Source: Microbacteriaceae bacterium
GTDB taxonomy: Bacteria > Actinomycetota > Actinomycetes > Actinomycetales > Microbacteriaceae
DNA length: 62,208 bases
Assembly (NCBI GenBank): GCA_022487185.1
Contig: JAKVJE010000002.1
Location: 1 to 62,208 of the forward strand
Direction: 5' to 3'
Below are positions 23,553-31,846 of the stretch, one piece after another. Position 1 is the first letter of the stretch; each line of letters opens with the position of its first letter. The notes beneath the pieces are model-generated. The model searched no databases. It saw only the letters and a list, made by a program, of their open reading frames with translations, and was not told the origin of the DNA. Made by a program: the position numbers and the translations under genes.

Positions 23553-24859
23553 GCTCCCACCCCAAAGTAGTGACGGACGCCGCTGAGTGCATCCAAGAAG
23601 GCATCCACCTCAGAGGGCGTGTTGTACAGGTATGTGCTGGCCCGCGTCGACGCGGTCACGCCGTAGCGGTGGTGCACCGGCTGGGCGCAGTGGTGCCCGA
23701 CCCGCACCGCAATGCCCTGGGCATCGAGAAGCTGCCCGACATCGTGGGCATGGACGCCCTCCACATCGACGCTGACGAGACCGGTGCGCGGTCGCCCGGC
23801 CGACGGGCCCAGCAGCCGGACTCCGGGAATCGTGGTAACGCCCTCGGCGAGACGTGTGCCGAGCATCTGCTCCCACGCTGCGATGCGGGGCATCCCGACC
23901 TGTTGGAGATACCGTACTGCGGCCCCCAGCCCGACAACCTGCTCCGTCATCTGGGTGCCGGCCTCGAACCGTTCCGGGGGATCGATGAAGTCGGTGTGAT
24001 CCATGGTGACCGTGGTGATCGTGGAGCCGCCGGTCAGGAACGGGGGCATCGCCTTCCAGAGCTCACGGCGTCCGTACGCACAGCCCACTCCGGTGGGCCC
24101 CAGCATTTTGTGCCCGCTCAGCGCGGCAAAATCGACTCCGAGAGTGTGGAGGTCGAGCGGAAGATGCGGTGCGGACTGACAGACGTCGAGAACGGTCAGA
24201 GCCCCGACCTCGCGGGCGCGCGCAACGATGCGGGACACCGGAACGATCCCTCCGAGCACATTGGAGACCTGGGCGAACGCTACCACTCGGGTGCGCTCGG
24301 TCAGGAGGTCGTCGAGGAGGTCCAGGCGGAGTTCCCCGTCATCGCCGAGCGGGATCCAGCGCAGGGTCGCTCCGGTGTGTGCGGAGACTTCCTGCCACGG
24401 CACCAGATTGGAGTGATGCTCTGACTCCGTGATCAGGATCTCGTCGCCGGGGTGCAGCGCGAAGATATCTGCATCGGGCCCACCGCGTCCTGCGGAGGCA
24501 TTCACGAACGCTGAGGCGATCAGGTTGAGGCCTTCGGTCGCGTTCTTGGTCCACACCACTTCGTCGGCGTCGGCTCCGAGGAAGGCGGCGACCTCCGCAC
24601 GGACGGTCTCGAAGAGCTCCGTGGATTCAGCGGCGAGCGTGTGGGCCCCCCGATGAACCGAGCCGTTGTGCTGCAGATCGAAAGACCGCATCGCCCCCAG
24701 CACAGCGAGCGGTCGCTGGGAGGTGGCTGCCGTGTCCAAATAGACCAGTGGATGCCCGTTGACCTGGCGCCCGAAGATCGGAAAGTCTTCACGGATCCGG
24801 GTCACCTCTGCCAGGGTGAGCGCCTCCGGGGAAGTTTTGGACACGGACGGACTCGTCAC
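23549..24859 (-). CDS. sufS: Cysteine desulfurase SufS
   Basis: 436 residues. PLP fold-type I: YLDTAATSQRPLAVLGAM, NATEGLNLIA, ESEHHSNLVPWQ, VLDVCQSAPH (PLP Asp), ALSGHKMLGPTGVG (Schiff-base Lys near 238) and VRVGHHCAQP with the catalytic Cys near 380, then RASTYLYNT. It removes sulfur from cysteine as a persulfide for Fe-S cluster building. The GTG start at 24859 overlaps the stop of the thiamine-binding gene (GTGA). An in-frame ATG-less extension upstream is arginine/glycine-rich and was rejected. Confidence 0.96.
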   Translation of the reverse strand: MTSPSVSKTSPEALTLAEVTRIREDFPIFGRQVNGHPLVYLDTAATSQRPLAVLGAMRSFDLQHNGSVHRGAHTLAAESTELFETVRAEVAAFLGADADEVVWTKNATEGLNLIASAFVNASAGRGGPDADIFALHPGDEILITESEHHSNLVPWQEVSAHTGATLRWIPLGDDGELRLDLLDDLLTERTRVVAFAQVSNVLGGIVPVSRIVARAREVGALTVLDVCQSAPHLPLDLHTLGVDFAALSGHKMLGPTGVGCAYGRRELWKAMPPFLTGGSTITTVTMDHTDFIDPPERFEAGTQMTEQVVGLGAAVRYLQQVGMPRIAAWEQMLGTRLAEGVTTIPGVRLLGPSAGRPRTGLVSVDVEGVHAHDVGQLLDAQGIAVRVGHHCAQPVHHRYGVTASTRASTYLYNTPSEVDAFLDALSGVRHYFGVGA

Positions 24860-25173
24860 CGCTCCTCTGCCTCCGCTGCCAGGTCGGCCTCGACCCGCTC
24901 GACCTTCGCGGTGAGCTGCCCGGTGAAGCCCTCCCGAATATCGCATTTGACGACCAAGGAGACCCGCGGGGAGAACTTTTGGACAGCCTCGGTGGCCTTC
25001 TTCAGCACGGCGAAGACCTCATCCCACTCGCCCTCGATGGTGGTGAACATAGAGGTGGTCTCGTTGGGGAGCCCCGACTCCCGAACGATCTTGACGGCCT
25101 GAGCGACCGCGTGGTGGACGGATCCTGACGCATCGGCGGGAGTCGCGGGTGACACTGAGAATGCAAGGAGCAT
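24856..25173 (-). CDS. Thiamine-binding protein, MTH1187/YkoF (DUF77) family
   Basis: 105 residues. The family pattern is clear: MLLAFSVSPATPADASGSVH, RESGLPNETTSMFTTIEGEW, VFAVLKKATEAV and RVSLVVKCDIREG. MTH1187-type proteins form ferredoxin-like tetramers, and relatives bind thiamine or HMP. The SD AGGAGGGC is strong. It is the first gene of the sufS-sufU unit, coupled by a 4-nt overlap. A -10-like TACAAT lies on the minus strand at 25247-25252. The connection between thiamine binding and Fe-S assembly is not established by the sequence. Confidence 0.88.
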   Translation of the reverse strand: MLLAFSVSPATPADASGSVHHAVAQAVKIVRESGLPNETTSMFTTIEGEWDEVFAVLKKATEAVQKFSPRVSLVVKCDIREGFTGQLTAKVERVEADLAAEAEER

Positions 25174-25301
25174 AATGCCCTCCTACTGGAGTACAGAGGC
25201 GTCTCTCGGCCGGATGACCGGAATGCCTCCTGAACGATCGACCCCCATTGTACGGTTGTCCGTTGCTCGTGGGCGGGCAGGTCGTCTCCTGAGGGGCGGG
25301 G

Positions 25302-25316
25302 TACGCTGGCAGCGTA
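25302..25316. promoter_or_regulatory. 15-nt palindrome TACGCTGgCAGCGTA
   Basis: Perfect 7-bp arms flank one central base, 44 nt before the hydrolase start in the 186-nt divergent interval. It looks like a dimer-binding operator; the binding protein is unknown. Confidence 0.5.
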
Positions 25317-25359
25317 TGGATGAGGCCGATCGAGGGAGCACGGCCGGAAGGGACCACGG

Positions 25360-26172
25360 ATGAACCGGATCGAAGGTTACGCGACAAATCCAGACGACGG
25401 TGCGCGCACCTTTTACCAGTGCTTCGGGGATCATGGGTCTCCGGTGGTTCTCATCCATGGCTCTGCTCTCTCCGGGGCATCCTGGCGGGGACTCGGGTAT
25501 GTTCGGGCCCTGCAATCCGAGCACCGTGTACTGATCTATGACCTGCGTGGGCATGGGCGTAGCTCGAAGCCGCACGATCTGGAGGCGTACGAACCGGAGC
25601 TATTCACGGGAGACCTCCTGGCGGCGATGGACGCGGTCGGCTTCGAGGCTGCGCACCTCATGGGGTATTCCTTTGGGGCGAGGCTGGCACTTCACCTAGC
25701 CGTGCACCGTTCGCCGCGACTGCTGAGCTTTGTCGAGCTGGCGGGGTCTCCCGCGGCGGCCCGTGGTGAGGTGTACTCGGTGTTCTACGAGGGGTTCACC
25801 GACGTGCTGCGCCGCGGCGACATCGACGCGTTCATCTCGGGGTGGGAGGCCCATCTGGGTGTGCCGCTCGACGCCGGGACCCGGCAGGCCCTTCGCGGGA
25901 ATGATCCGCTCGCCCTGGCCGCCTATTTCGATGGGATCAGCAGGAAGGGCGACACCCCAGATGACGAGCTGCGGCGCATCGAGGCGCCGAGCCTGTGGAT
26001 CGCCGGAACCGAGGACCACCCCAGGTTCGAATCCTCACAGCGCGTGGCAGCACTTCTCGGCGTGCAATTTGTCCCGCTGCCCGGTCGCACGCATGCCTCG
26101 ACCATGTTCCCGGCGGGGCCAGTCCTGGACGTGGTACGCCCGTTCTTCGACTCGGTGGATGCGCGCCGCTAA
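25360..26172 (+). CDS. Alpha/beta hydrolase
   Basis: 270 residues. The oxyanion strand is VLIHGSALSGASWRG (about 30-44). The nucleophile elbow is GYSFGA with Ser near 104, the likely acid is in WIAGTEDHP (about 213), and His is in PGRTHASTMF (about 247). DLRGHGRSSKPHDLEAYEP is typical of the BphD/3-oxoadipate enol-lactonase-like group; the substrate is unknown. A 15-nt palindrome precedes it. The stop overlaps the convergent MFS stop by four nucleotides. Confidence 0.92.
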   Translation: MNRIEGYATNPDDGARTFYQCFGDHGSPVVLIHGSALSGASWRGLGYVRALQSEHRVLIYDLRGHGRSSKPHDLEAYEPELFTGDLLAAMDAVGFEAAHLMGYSFGARLALHLAVHRSPRLLSFVELAGSPAAARGEVYSVFYEGFTDVLRRGDIDAFISGWEAHLGVPLDAGTRQALRGNDPLALAAYFDGISRKGDTPDDELRRIEAPSLWIAGTEDHPRFESSQRVAALLGVQFVPLPGRTHASTMFPAGPVLDVVRPFFDSVDARR

Positions 26173-27389
26173 CTCCGCCGGAGCACGGTTCGTGCGGTCA
26201 GGGCTGCAACCGCGGTGCACAAGAGCACAAGGAGCACGACTCCCGGCCAGGCCCCGACGCGGAACCAGTACCCGGCGAACCAGCCCAGCAGGCTGGATCC
26301 GGTGTAGTAGAAGAGGTTGTAGAGAGAGCTGGCCTGTGCCCGTCCTGTCTGGTGGCGCACCCCGACCCAGCCTGAACAGATGGAGTGGGCCGCGAAGAAC
26401 CCTGCGGTGAAGATGAGGAGTCCCCCCCAGATAATCCAGACGGGCCCGTTGAGCGTGATGAGGGCGCCGACCGCCATGATTCCGGCGGCCGAGAGGAGTA
26501 CCGGGAGCCGTCCGAAGCGTTCTGCAGCCCTCCCCGCGAAGGGGGAGGTGACCGTGCCGATAAAGAACGTGACGAAGAGCAGGCTCACGAGTTCGATCGG
26601 CAGGTTGTACGGAGCATGGGTCAGCCGGAAGCCAAGGTAGTTGTACACCGCGACGAAGGATCCCATGAACATAAACCCCTGCAGGTAGAGTGCCATCTGC
26701 CCGGGATCCCGGAGGTTTTCCAGAACCCGTTGCCAGGCGGTCGTGGTGGGTAATTCGGCTGCCGAGCGCCGGCGCAGCGGCACGAATCCTTTGGCCTTGG
26801 GGACCAGGACGATGAACGCAGCGGTCGAGAGGGCGCAGACGGTTACGACGGTGAGAACCCCGAGGCGCCAGGAACCGGTGAAGCCACTCATGGACCCGGC
26901 GATGACTCGGCCGGCCAGCCCTCCGACGGAGTTCCCCGAGACGAAAATCGCCGCAGCACTCGCGATGTGCCGGTGGTCGAGCTCTTCAGAGAGGTACGCG
27001 ACGGCGATGCCGGGGACGCCTCCCAAGGCCGCGCCCTCCAGCGCCCGGGCGATGATGAGTGTCCAGATGGCCGGGGCGAGGAGCCCCAGGAATCCGCAGA
27101 GCGTGGCCAGCACGAGCGAGGCGATCATGGTGGGGACCCGGCCGTAGCGGTCGGCGACTGCGGCCCAGATGAGTACCGAGGCCGCCATGCCAAGTGTTGC
27201 AGCAGAGACCGTCAGAGCCGAGGTTGCGGCGGTGACCCGATATTCGGTGGCGATGTCCGGGAGGACCGCTTGGGTGGAATAGAGCTGGGCGAATGTGGCC
27301 AGACCAGAGAAGAACAGGCACACCAGGATGCGACGGTATGCCCGGCTGCCCTGCGGGTGTCCTGTCCAGGAAGCTGCGGGGGTACTCAC
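26169..27389 (-). CDS. MFS transporter (YnfM-like)
   Basis: 406 residues, 12 helices. Signature segments: FSGLATFAQLYSTQAVLPDI, the loop AAVADRYGRVPTMI, ARALEGAALGGVPGIAVAYL and GWVGVRHQTGRAQASSLYNL. These match the AraJ/YnfM group of small-molecule exporters. The GTG start at 27389 overlaps the stop of the Rho_N protein gene (GTGA), so the two are coupled. Confidence 0.93.
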   Translation of the reverse strand: MSTPAASWTGHPQGSRAYRRILVCLFFSGLATFAQLYSTQAVLPDIATEYRVTAATSALTVSAATLGMAASVLIWAAVADRYGRVPTMIASLVLATLCGFLGLLAPAIWTLIIARALEGAALGGVPGIAVAYLSEELDHRHIASAAAIFVSGNSVGGLAGRVIAGSMSGFTGSWRLGVLTVVTVCALSTAAFIVLVPKAKGFVPLRRRSAAELPTTTAWQRVLENLRDPGQMALYLQGFMFMGSFVAVYNYLGFRLTHAPYNLPIELVSLLFVTFFIGTVTSPFAGRAAERFGRLPVLLSAAGIMAVGALITLNGPVWIIWGGLLIFTAGFFAAHSICSGWVGVRHQTGRAQASSLYNLFYYTGSSLLGWFAGYWFRVGAWPGVVLLVLLCTAVAALTARTVLRRS

Positions 27390-27877
27390 TGTGCGGCTTC
27401 GAGGGCCGCGATCAGCTCTGCCTTGCGCAGGGAGGAATAGCCGGTGAGTCCTCGTTCCTTGGCCAGCGCTTTGAGTTTCGGAACCGTCAGGGAGCGCAGG
27501 TCTGTGTCTGAGGGCGCCGTGGCCTCAGAGGGGTCCACGGTCAGACCTGTGCCGGACTCCGAGGTGGCAGTCTGCGTCGGGGCAGGGGTATATCCCTCGG
27601 GCGGGGCTGATACGACCGAGGTGGTAGCCCCAGCAGGATGGTCGGCAGAGCCCTGGAGTGTCGGGTGAGGGGCTCCGGCGGCCGGGGCGGCCGGCGCGCT
27701 CTCCGCCGCCTCCGCCGCAGAGTGAACATGCAGCCCCGGAGCTGTTGAAGATTCGCGGTTCGCAGTCGGCCCCGGCTCAGGCGGGGTGCCGCGCCGGCCG
27801 AGGAACGACTGGAGCATCCGTCCGAAGCCCCGTTGAATCGGAGCGAACCAGGAAAGGGGAGACTGCGAGTGTGACAT
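27386..27877 (-). CDS. Rho termination factor N-terminal-domain (Rho_N) protein
   Basis: 163 residues from ATG 27877 with SD AAGGA. The N-terminal half is low-complexity (Ala, Pro, Ser, Thr, Glu). The C-terminal 40 residues are a Rho_N/SAP-like helical hairpin: SLTVPKLKALAKERGLTGYS then SLRKAELIAALEA. This 34-residue module binds nucleic acid in Rho. Stand-alone Rho_N proteins are common in actinobacteria and have no settled function. It overlaps the MFS start by four nucleotides. Confidence 0.85.
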   Translation of the reverse strand: MSHSQSPLSWFAPIQRGFGRMLQSFLGRRGTPPEPGPTANRESSTAPGLHVHSAAEAAESAPAAPAAGAPHPTLQGSADHPAGATTSVVSAPPEGYTPAPTQTATSESGTGLTVDPSEATAPSDTDLRSLTVPKLKALAKERGLTGYSSLRKAELIAALEAAQ

Positions 27878-27957
27878 GAACATCCTTAGGACCAGCTGGT
27901 GTAGGTTGCGACCGTCCGCTCTGGAATAATAACCGGTACAGACGAGAGGGGTGCAGC

Positions 27958-28920
27958 ATGGCAACTGGGATCTTCACGGTGCCCGATGAAGAGACTCGCC
28001 GGCGAATCGGTGAGGTTGCGGGAGCACAGGTGCGCGTCTGGGATCTGAGCTCGTCTGCGGAGGAGGCCGGGCTCGAGGCAGAGGCGATTCGGGGTGTGCT
28101 CATCCCCAACTATTTCTTTAATGCGGCGGGATGGCAGCGTCTGGCCGATCTGCCCGGGCTTCAGCTGGTGCAGTTGCCCTCGGCCGGGTATGAACACGCC
28201 ATTCGATTCATTCCCGAAGGCGTGCGGCTCGCCAATGGTGCCGGGGTGCACGACGCAGAGACCGCGGAGCACGCTATCGGACTCGCATTGGCCTCGGTAC
28301 GTGGGTTTGGCCGCTGGCTTCGGGCCCAGGACGAGGGTCGCTGGGCTCCGGTGCAGGGACCATCGCTGGTCGACCGGCACGTCACCGTGGTCGGGTTCGG
28401 ACATGTGGGCCGCGCAATTGTGTCGCGGGTCCTGCCCTTTGAGGTGGAGCTGGAGGTGGTGGCCGGGCATACTCGAACCGAGCATGTCGATGGGCATGAG
28501 ATCTCGGTTCGCGCGATTTCCGATCTCCCCGAGGTGCTTCCGCACACCGAGGTACTCATTCTGATCGTGCCGATGTCGGATGAGACCCGGCACCTGATCG
28601 GGGCGCCGGAGCTGGCGTTGCTTCCCGATGGAGCGCATGTGATCAACGTGGCCCGGGGAGGAGTGGTGGATACGGAGGCGCTGCTCCCGGAGCTGCTCAG
28701 CGGTCGTCTCCACGCTGCGCTGGATGTCACGGATCCGGAGCCGCTTCCCCCGGACCATCCGCTCTGGAGAGCACCGGGATGCCTGATCACCCCGCATATC
28801 GGAGGGCTGACAGACGCGACGGCCCCTCGAGTAGCGGCACTCTGGCGGGATCAGATCGAGGCGATGGTGGCTGGAAGTCCCCTCCGGAATCTGGTGGCCG
28901 TTTCTCACGGGGTTCACTGA
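27958..28920 (+). CDS. D-isomer-specific 2-hydroxyacid dehydrogenase
   Basis: 320 residues. The NAD motif is VTVVGFGHVGRAIVSR (about 142). The signature region has ILIVPMSDETRHLIG, then HVINVARGGVVDTEAL with the substrate Arg, DVTDPEPLPPDHPLW with the acid, and CLITPHIGGLT with the catalytic His near 281. The N-terminal catalytic domain is shorter than in PGDH. The physiological 2-hydroxyacid is unknown. SD AGAGGGG. The stop shares a base with the chorismate mutase start (TGATG). Confidence 0.92.
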   Translation: MATGIFTVPDEETRRRIGEVAGAQVRVWDLSSSAEEAGLEAEAIRGVLIPNYFFNAAGWQRLADLPGLQLVQLPSAGYEHAIRFIPEGVRLANGAGVHDAETAEHAIGLALASVRGFGRWLRAQDEGRWAPVQGPSLVDRHVTVVGFGHVGRAIVSRVLPFEVELEVVAGHTRTEHVDGHEISVRAISDLPEVLPHTEVLILIVPMSDETRHLIGAPELALLPDGAHVINVARGGVVDTEALLPELLSGRLHAALDVTDPEPLPPDHPLWRAPGCLITPHIGGLTDATAPRVAALWRDQIEAMVAGSPLRNLVAVSHGVH

Positions 28921-29225
28921 TGTCGGAGCCTCAGGATGCGGAACTCGAGGAGCTCCGGCAGCAGATCGATGTCTTTGACGAGCGCCTGATCTCGATCCTC
29001 TCGGAGCGCTTCCACTGCACGCGCCAAATCGGGCGGCTCAAGTCAGAGCGAAGGCTCCCTGCCGTCGATTCCTCGCGGGAGCGTGAGCACCTGGACCGTC
29101 TTCGGGAACAGGCTGAAGGGCTTGGAGTCGATCCCGAGCTTGCAGAGCACCTGTTTTCCGAGATCATGGGGCAGGTAGTGCAGGAGCATCGGGATATTGC
29201 ACGGGCGGGGCGCCGCGGGCGGTGA
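28920..29225 (+). CDS. Chorismate mutase, AroQ type
   Basis: 101 residues, all helical. Active-site Arg and Lys positions are visible in LEELRQQIDVFDERLISILS, ERFHCTRQIGRLKSERRLP and DSSREREHLDRLREQAEG; a late Gln is in EIMGQVVQEHRD. It converts chorismate to prephenate for Phe/Tyr synthesis. It shares one base with the preceding dehydrogenase stop (TGATG) and four with the next gene (GTGA), so three functionally unrelated genes are translationally chained. Confidence 0.93.
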   Translation: MSEPQDAELEELRQQIDVFDERLISILSERFHCTRQIGRLKSERRLPAVDSSREREHLDRLREQAEGLGVDPELAEHLFSEIMGQVVQEHRDIARAGRRGR

Positions 29226-30664
29226 GCTCCTTCAGCTGGGTTCTCCCCGTCCTTGAGGCGATCATCATTGTTGTGGCACTGTTCGTCGTGCCGCGGCGGC
29301 GCAGTCCGTCGGCCGCGATTGCCTGGCTTTTGCTCATCGTGGTGCTGCCGTTTGTCGGAATCATCCTGTTCCTGTTGCTGGGATCACATCACCTCCCCGC
29401 CTCCCGACGGCGGAAAGAGGATGCCGTCGCCCCGGTGATCCGTGCCGCGGCGCAGGAACTCGGTGAGAGTGCGCTACCGGGCGGTGACTCCCCGAGCTGG
29501 GTCACCGAGGTAGTCTCTCTGGCACACCGGCTGGGTGGTATGCCGATGCTGTCGGGAAACTCGGTCCGCCTGAGTTCTCGGATCGAGGACAGTCTCGAGT
29601 CGTTGATCTCAGACATCGACCGGGCACGCGAGGTCGTGAATGTGCAGTTCTACATCCTCGTCTGCGATGCTCGCACAGAACCGGTTTTCGCCGCTCTGGA
29701 ACGTGCGACGGCACGCGGGGTCCGAGTGCACGTCCTGATGGATGGATGGGCATCTCGCTGGATCCGGGGAGGCCGGCGCACTCGTCGCCGTCTGCGCAAG
29801 CTCGGAGCAGAGTGGTCGTACATGCTGCCATTGCGCCCCCTCTGGGGTGAATTTCAGCGTCCGGACCTCCGGAATCATCGCAAAATTGTCACGATCGACG
29901 CCAATGTTGCGTACACGGGATCGATGAATCTCATCGATGACTCGTACAACCGGTCCTCGACCCGGCGATCGGGGATGCGGTGGGTCGATCTGCTGCTGCG
30001 TGTGGAGGGACCGGCGGCGCGAGAACTCGCCGCGGTGTTCAGCACAGATTGGTATCTGGAGACGGGACAGGCCCTGGAACGCCCCACACCCGTTTCCGAG
30101 GTTCCCAGGGGGAGCGCTCTCTGCCAGGTGGTCCCCAGCGGCCCGGGATATGCGAGCGAATCGAACCTGAAGGTGTTCCTCTCCCTGCTGCACCATGCGC
30201 GCCGTCACGTCGTGATCGTGAGTCCGTATTTCGTGCCGAATGAGGCGATGCTGTATGCCCTCTCGAACGCGGTGGCCCGCAAGGTGCGCATCGAACTGTA
30301 TGTGTCCGAGCAGGGAGATCATCTCTCAGTGCAACATGCACAGGCCTCGTACTACGAACAGCTCCTCGCGATGGGAGTGGAGCTGTATCTGTTCCGTCGG
30401 CCGGGGCTCCTCCATGCCAAGTTCGTGAGCGTCGACGACCGGTTGGTGGCCCTGGGATCTTCAAACATGGATATGCGTTCGTTCCAGCTCAATATGGAAG
30501 TCACTGTGCTCGGGGCCGGTCCTGAGCTCGTAGGGCTTGTGGGTTCGGTCGCAGCCGATTATCGATCGCGGTCCCGGCGTCTGTTTCCCGCGGAGTGGGC
30601 CCGCCGGCCACTGCTGGTCCGGGGGCTCGACAACCTGATGCGCCTGACCTCAGCACTCCAATAG
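29222..30664 (+). CDS. Cardiolipin synthase (phospholipase D family)
   Basis: 480 residues. Two N-terminal membrane helices (FSWVLPVLEAIIIVVALFVV and IAWLLLIVVLPFVGIILFL) precede two PLD domains. The HxK motifs are NHRKIVTIDANVAYTGSMN (near 220) and LLHAKFVSVDDRLVALGSSN (near 400). It condenses phosphatidylglycerol molecules to cardiolipin at the membrane. GTG 29222 overlaps the chorismate mutase stop by four nucleotides. Actinobacteria often use a CDP-alcohol phosphatidyltransferase-type synthase instead, so this is the bacterial ClsA-like route. Confidence 0.94.
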   Translation: MSSFSWVLPVLEAIIIVVALFVVPRRRSPSAAIAWLLLIVVLPFVGIILFLLLGSHHLPASRRRKEDAVAPVIRAAAQELGESALPGGDSPSWVTEVVSLAHRLGGMPMLSGNSVRLSSRIEDSLESLISDIDRAREVVNVQFYILVCDARTEPVFAALERATARGVRVHVLMDGWASRWIRGGRRTRRRLRKLGAEWSYMLPLRPLWGEFQRPDLRNHRKIVTIDANVAYTGSMNLIDDSYNRSSTRRSGMRWVDLLLRVEGPAARELAAVFSTDWYLETGQALERPTPVSEVPRGSALCQVVPSGPGYASESNLKVFLSLLHHARRHVVIVSPYFVPNEAMLYALSNAVARKVRIELYVSEQGDHLSVQHAQASYYEQLLAMGVELYLFRRPGLLHAKFVSVDDRLVALGSSNMDMRSFQLNMEVTVLGAGPELVGLVGSVAADYRSRSRRLFPAEWARRPLLVRGLDNLMRLTSALQ

Positions 30665-30680
30665 CGAGAGAAAGGGCTGC

Positions 30681-30686
30681 TAGAGT
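30681..30686 (+). promoter_or_regulatory. -10 element TAGAGT for the TerC leader
   Basis: TAGAGT is placed so that transcription would start near 30693, exactly where the riboswitch-like sequence begins. No clear -35 is visible. Confidence 0.45.
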
Positions 30687-30691
30687 GGCCC

Positions 30692-30782
30692 CGACGAGGG
30701 GGAGTATCCCGATCACGCTGTGTCGTCAGTACGCCATCCGGCCGGTGCAGCGGCGCCTTTCTGAGACGTGGGAAAGACCTTT
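30692..30782 (+). ncRNA. yybP-ykoY-type (Mn2+-sensing) riboswitch candidate
   Basis: Conserved loop sequences of the yybP-ykoY class occur in order: GGGGAGTATCCC (from 30699), then GTCGTCAGTACGCC (30722-30735), then GACGTGGGAAAGACC (30765-30779). Arms GAGG and CCTT can close the P1 helix. CACG (30715-30718) can pair with CGTG (30767-30770). This class senses Mn2+ and often controls MntP- and TerC-family genes, and a TerC gene begins at 30815. Assigned from remembered consensus, not a covariance search. Confidence 0.78.
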
Positions 30783-30810
30783 GCACATCCAGCACCCGCA
30801 GTGAAAGGTC
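30776..30810 (+). promoter_or_regulatory. RBS-sequestering hairpin (expression platform)
   Basis: GACCTTTGCAC (30776-30786) can pair with GTGAAAGGTC (30801-30810), ten base pairs with one bulged G around a 14-nt loop. This hides the SD AAAGG (30804-30808) of terC. The AGACC part is also part of the aptamer, so folding of the aptamer would free the SD. A translation-ON switch is inferred. Confidence 0.65.
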
Positions 30811-30814
30811 CTCC

Positions 30815-31846
30815 ATGACGCAGCTTCCCCTTTGGTTCGAGATCACCGCCAGCATCGTGCTCATCGTCATCTTGCTCGCCGATCTTGCCCTGGTGGTGCA
30901 TCGTCCGCATATTCCCTCCATGCGGGAGGCCACCGGCTGGGTGGTGTTCTACGTGTGCCTTGCGCTGATATTCGCCGGGGTCCTGTTCTGGATCGGGGAT
31001 GCAGATCACGCGGGGCAGTTCGTGGCCGGCTGGCTGACGGAATACAGCCTGAGTATTGATAACCTCTTTGTCTTCCTGCTCATCATGAGCCGGTTTAAAG
31101 TCCCTGCGAAGTCGCAGCAGGAAGTCCTGATGGCGGGCATCCTCGTGGCTCTGGTCCTTCGTGGGATCTTCATCGCGCTCGGCGCGCAGTTGATCGAAAA
31201 CTTTTCGTGGGTGTTCTACCTGTTCGGCGCGTATCTGCTCGTCGTGGCTGCCCGGCAGGCCTTCGGCTCGGAAGAGGCAGAACAGGATGAGCCCGGGGCC
31301 CTGGAACGGATTCTCCAGAAGCGGCTGAATCTCACGGACTCTTTCTCAGGAATGCAGTTTCGGGTAACCGTGGAGGGCGAGCGGCGCTGGACACCTCTGC
31401 TGGGAGTGCTCTTGGCCCTGGGAGGTACGGATCTGCTCTTCGCGCTGGACTCCATTCCGGCAATCTTCGGGATCACGCAGAGCGCTTTCCTGGTGCTCGC
31501 AGCAAACGTCTTTGCCCTGATGGGCTTACGTCAGCTCTATTTCCTGCTCGGAGGGCTGGTGCAGAAGCTTCCATACCTGAAGTACGGGATCGCAGCGATC
31601 CTGGCGTTCATTGGGGTCAAACTGTTCACGCATGCGCTTCATACCAATGAGGTGCCCTTTATCAACGGTGGGCAGGGCGTCTCCTGGGCACCTGAGATCG
31701 GCACGGTCGCCTCCCTGATCTTTATCGTGGCGGCAATGCTCCTGGCGACGCTCGCGAGCGTGGTCTCCCTGAAGATGCAGCGCCGGCGTAGTATCGTCGA
31801 TCGGCAGCAACCGCTATCGGAGCGGCGGGATGGAGGAGCAAAATGA
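30815..31846 (+). CDS. TerC-family integral membrane protein
   Basis: 343 residues with seven to nine helices. Hallmarks: EYSLSIDNLFVFLLIMSRFK (acidic metal-binding residues in a helix), RGIFIALGAQLIENFSWVFY, then the second repeat TDLLFALDSIPAIFGITQ and ALMGLRQLYFLLGGLVQKLP. The charged loop 150-185 is cytosolic. TerC proteins move Mn2+, either relieving Mn excess or metalating secreted enzymes at the translocon. The yybP-ykoY-type leader supports a Mn role. It overlaps the murA start by four nucleotides (ATGA). Confidence 0.94.
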   Translation: MTQLPLWFEITASIVLIVILLADLALVVHRPHIPSMREATGWVVFYVCLALIFAGVLFWIGDADHAGQFVAGWLTEYSLSIDNLFVFLLIMSRFKVPAKSQQEVLMAGILVALVLRGIFIALGAQLIENFSWVFYLFGAYLLVVAARQAFGSEEAEQDEPGALERILQKRLNLTDSFSGMQFRVTVEGERRWTPLLGVLLALGGTDLLFALDSIPAIFGITQSAFLVLAANVFALMGLRQLYFLLGGLVQKLPYLKYGIAAILAFIGVKLFTHALHTNEVPFINGGQGVSWAPEIGTVASLIFIVAAMLLATLASVVSLKMQRRRSIVDRQQPLSERRDGGAK

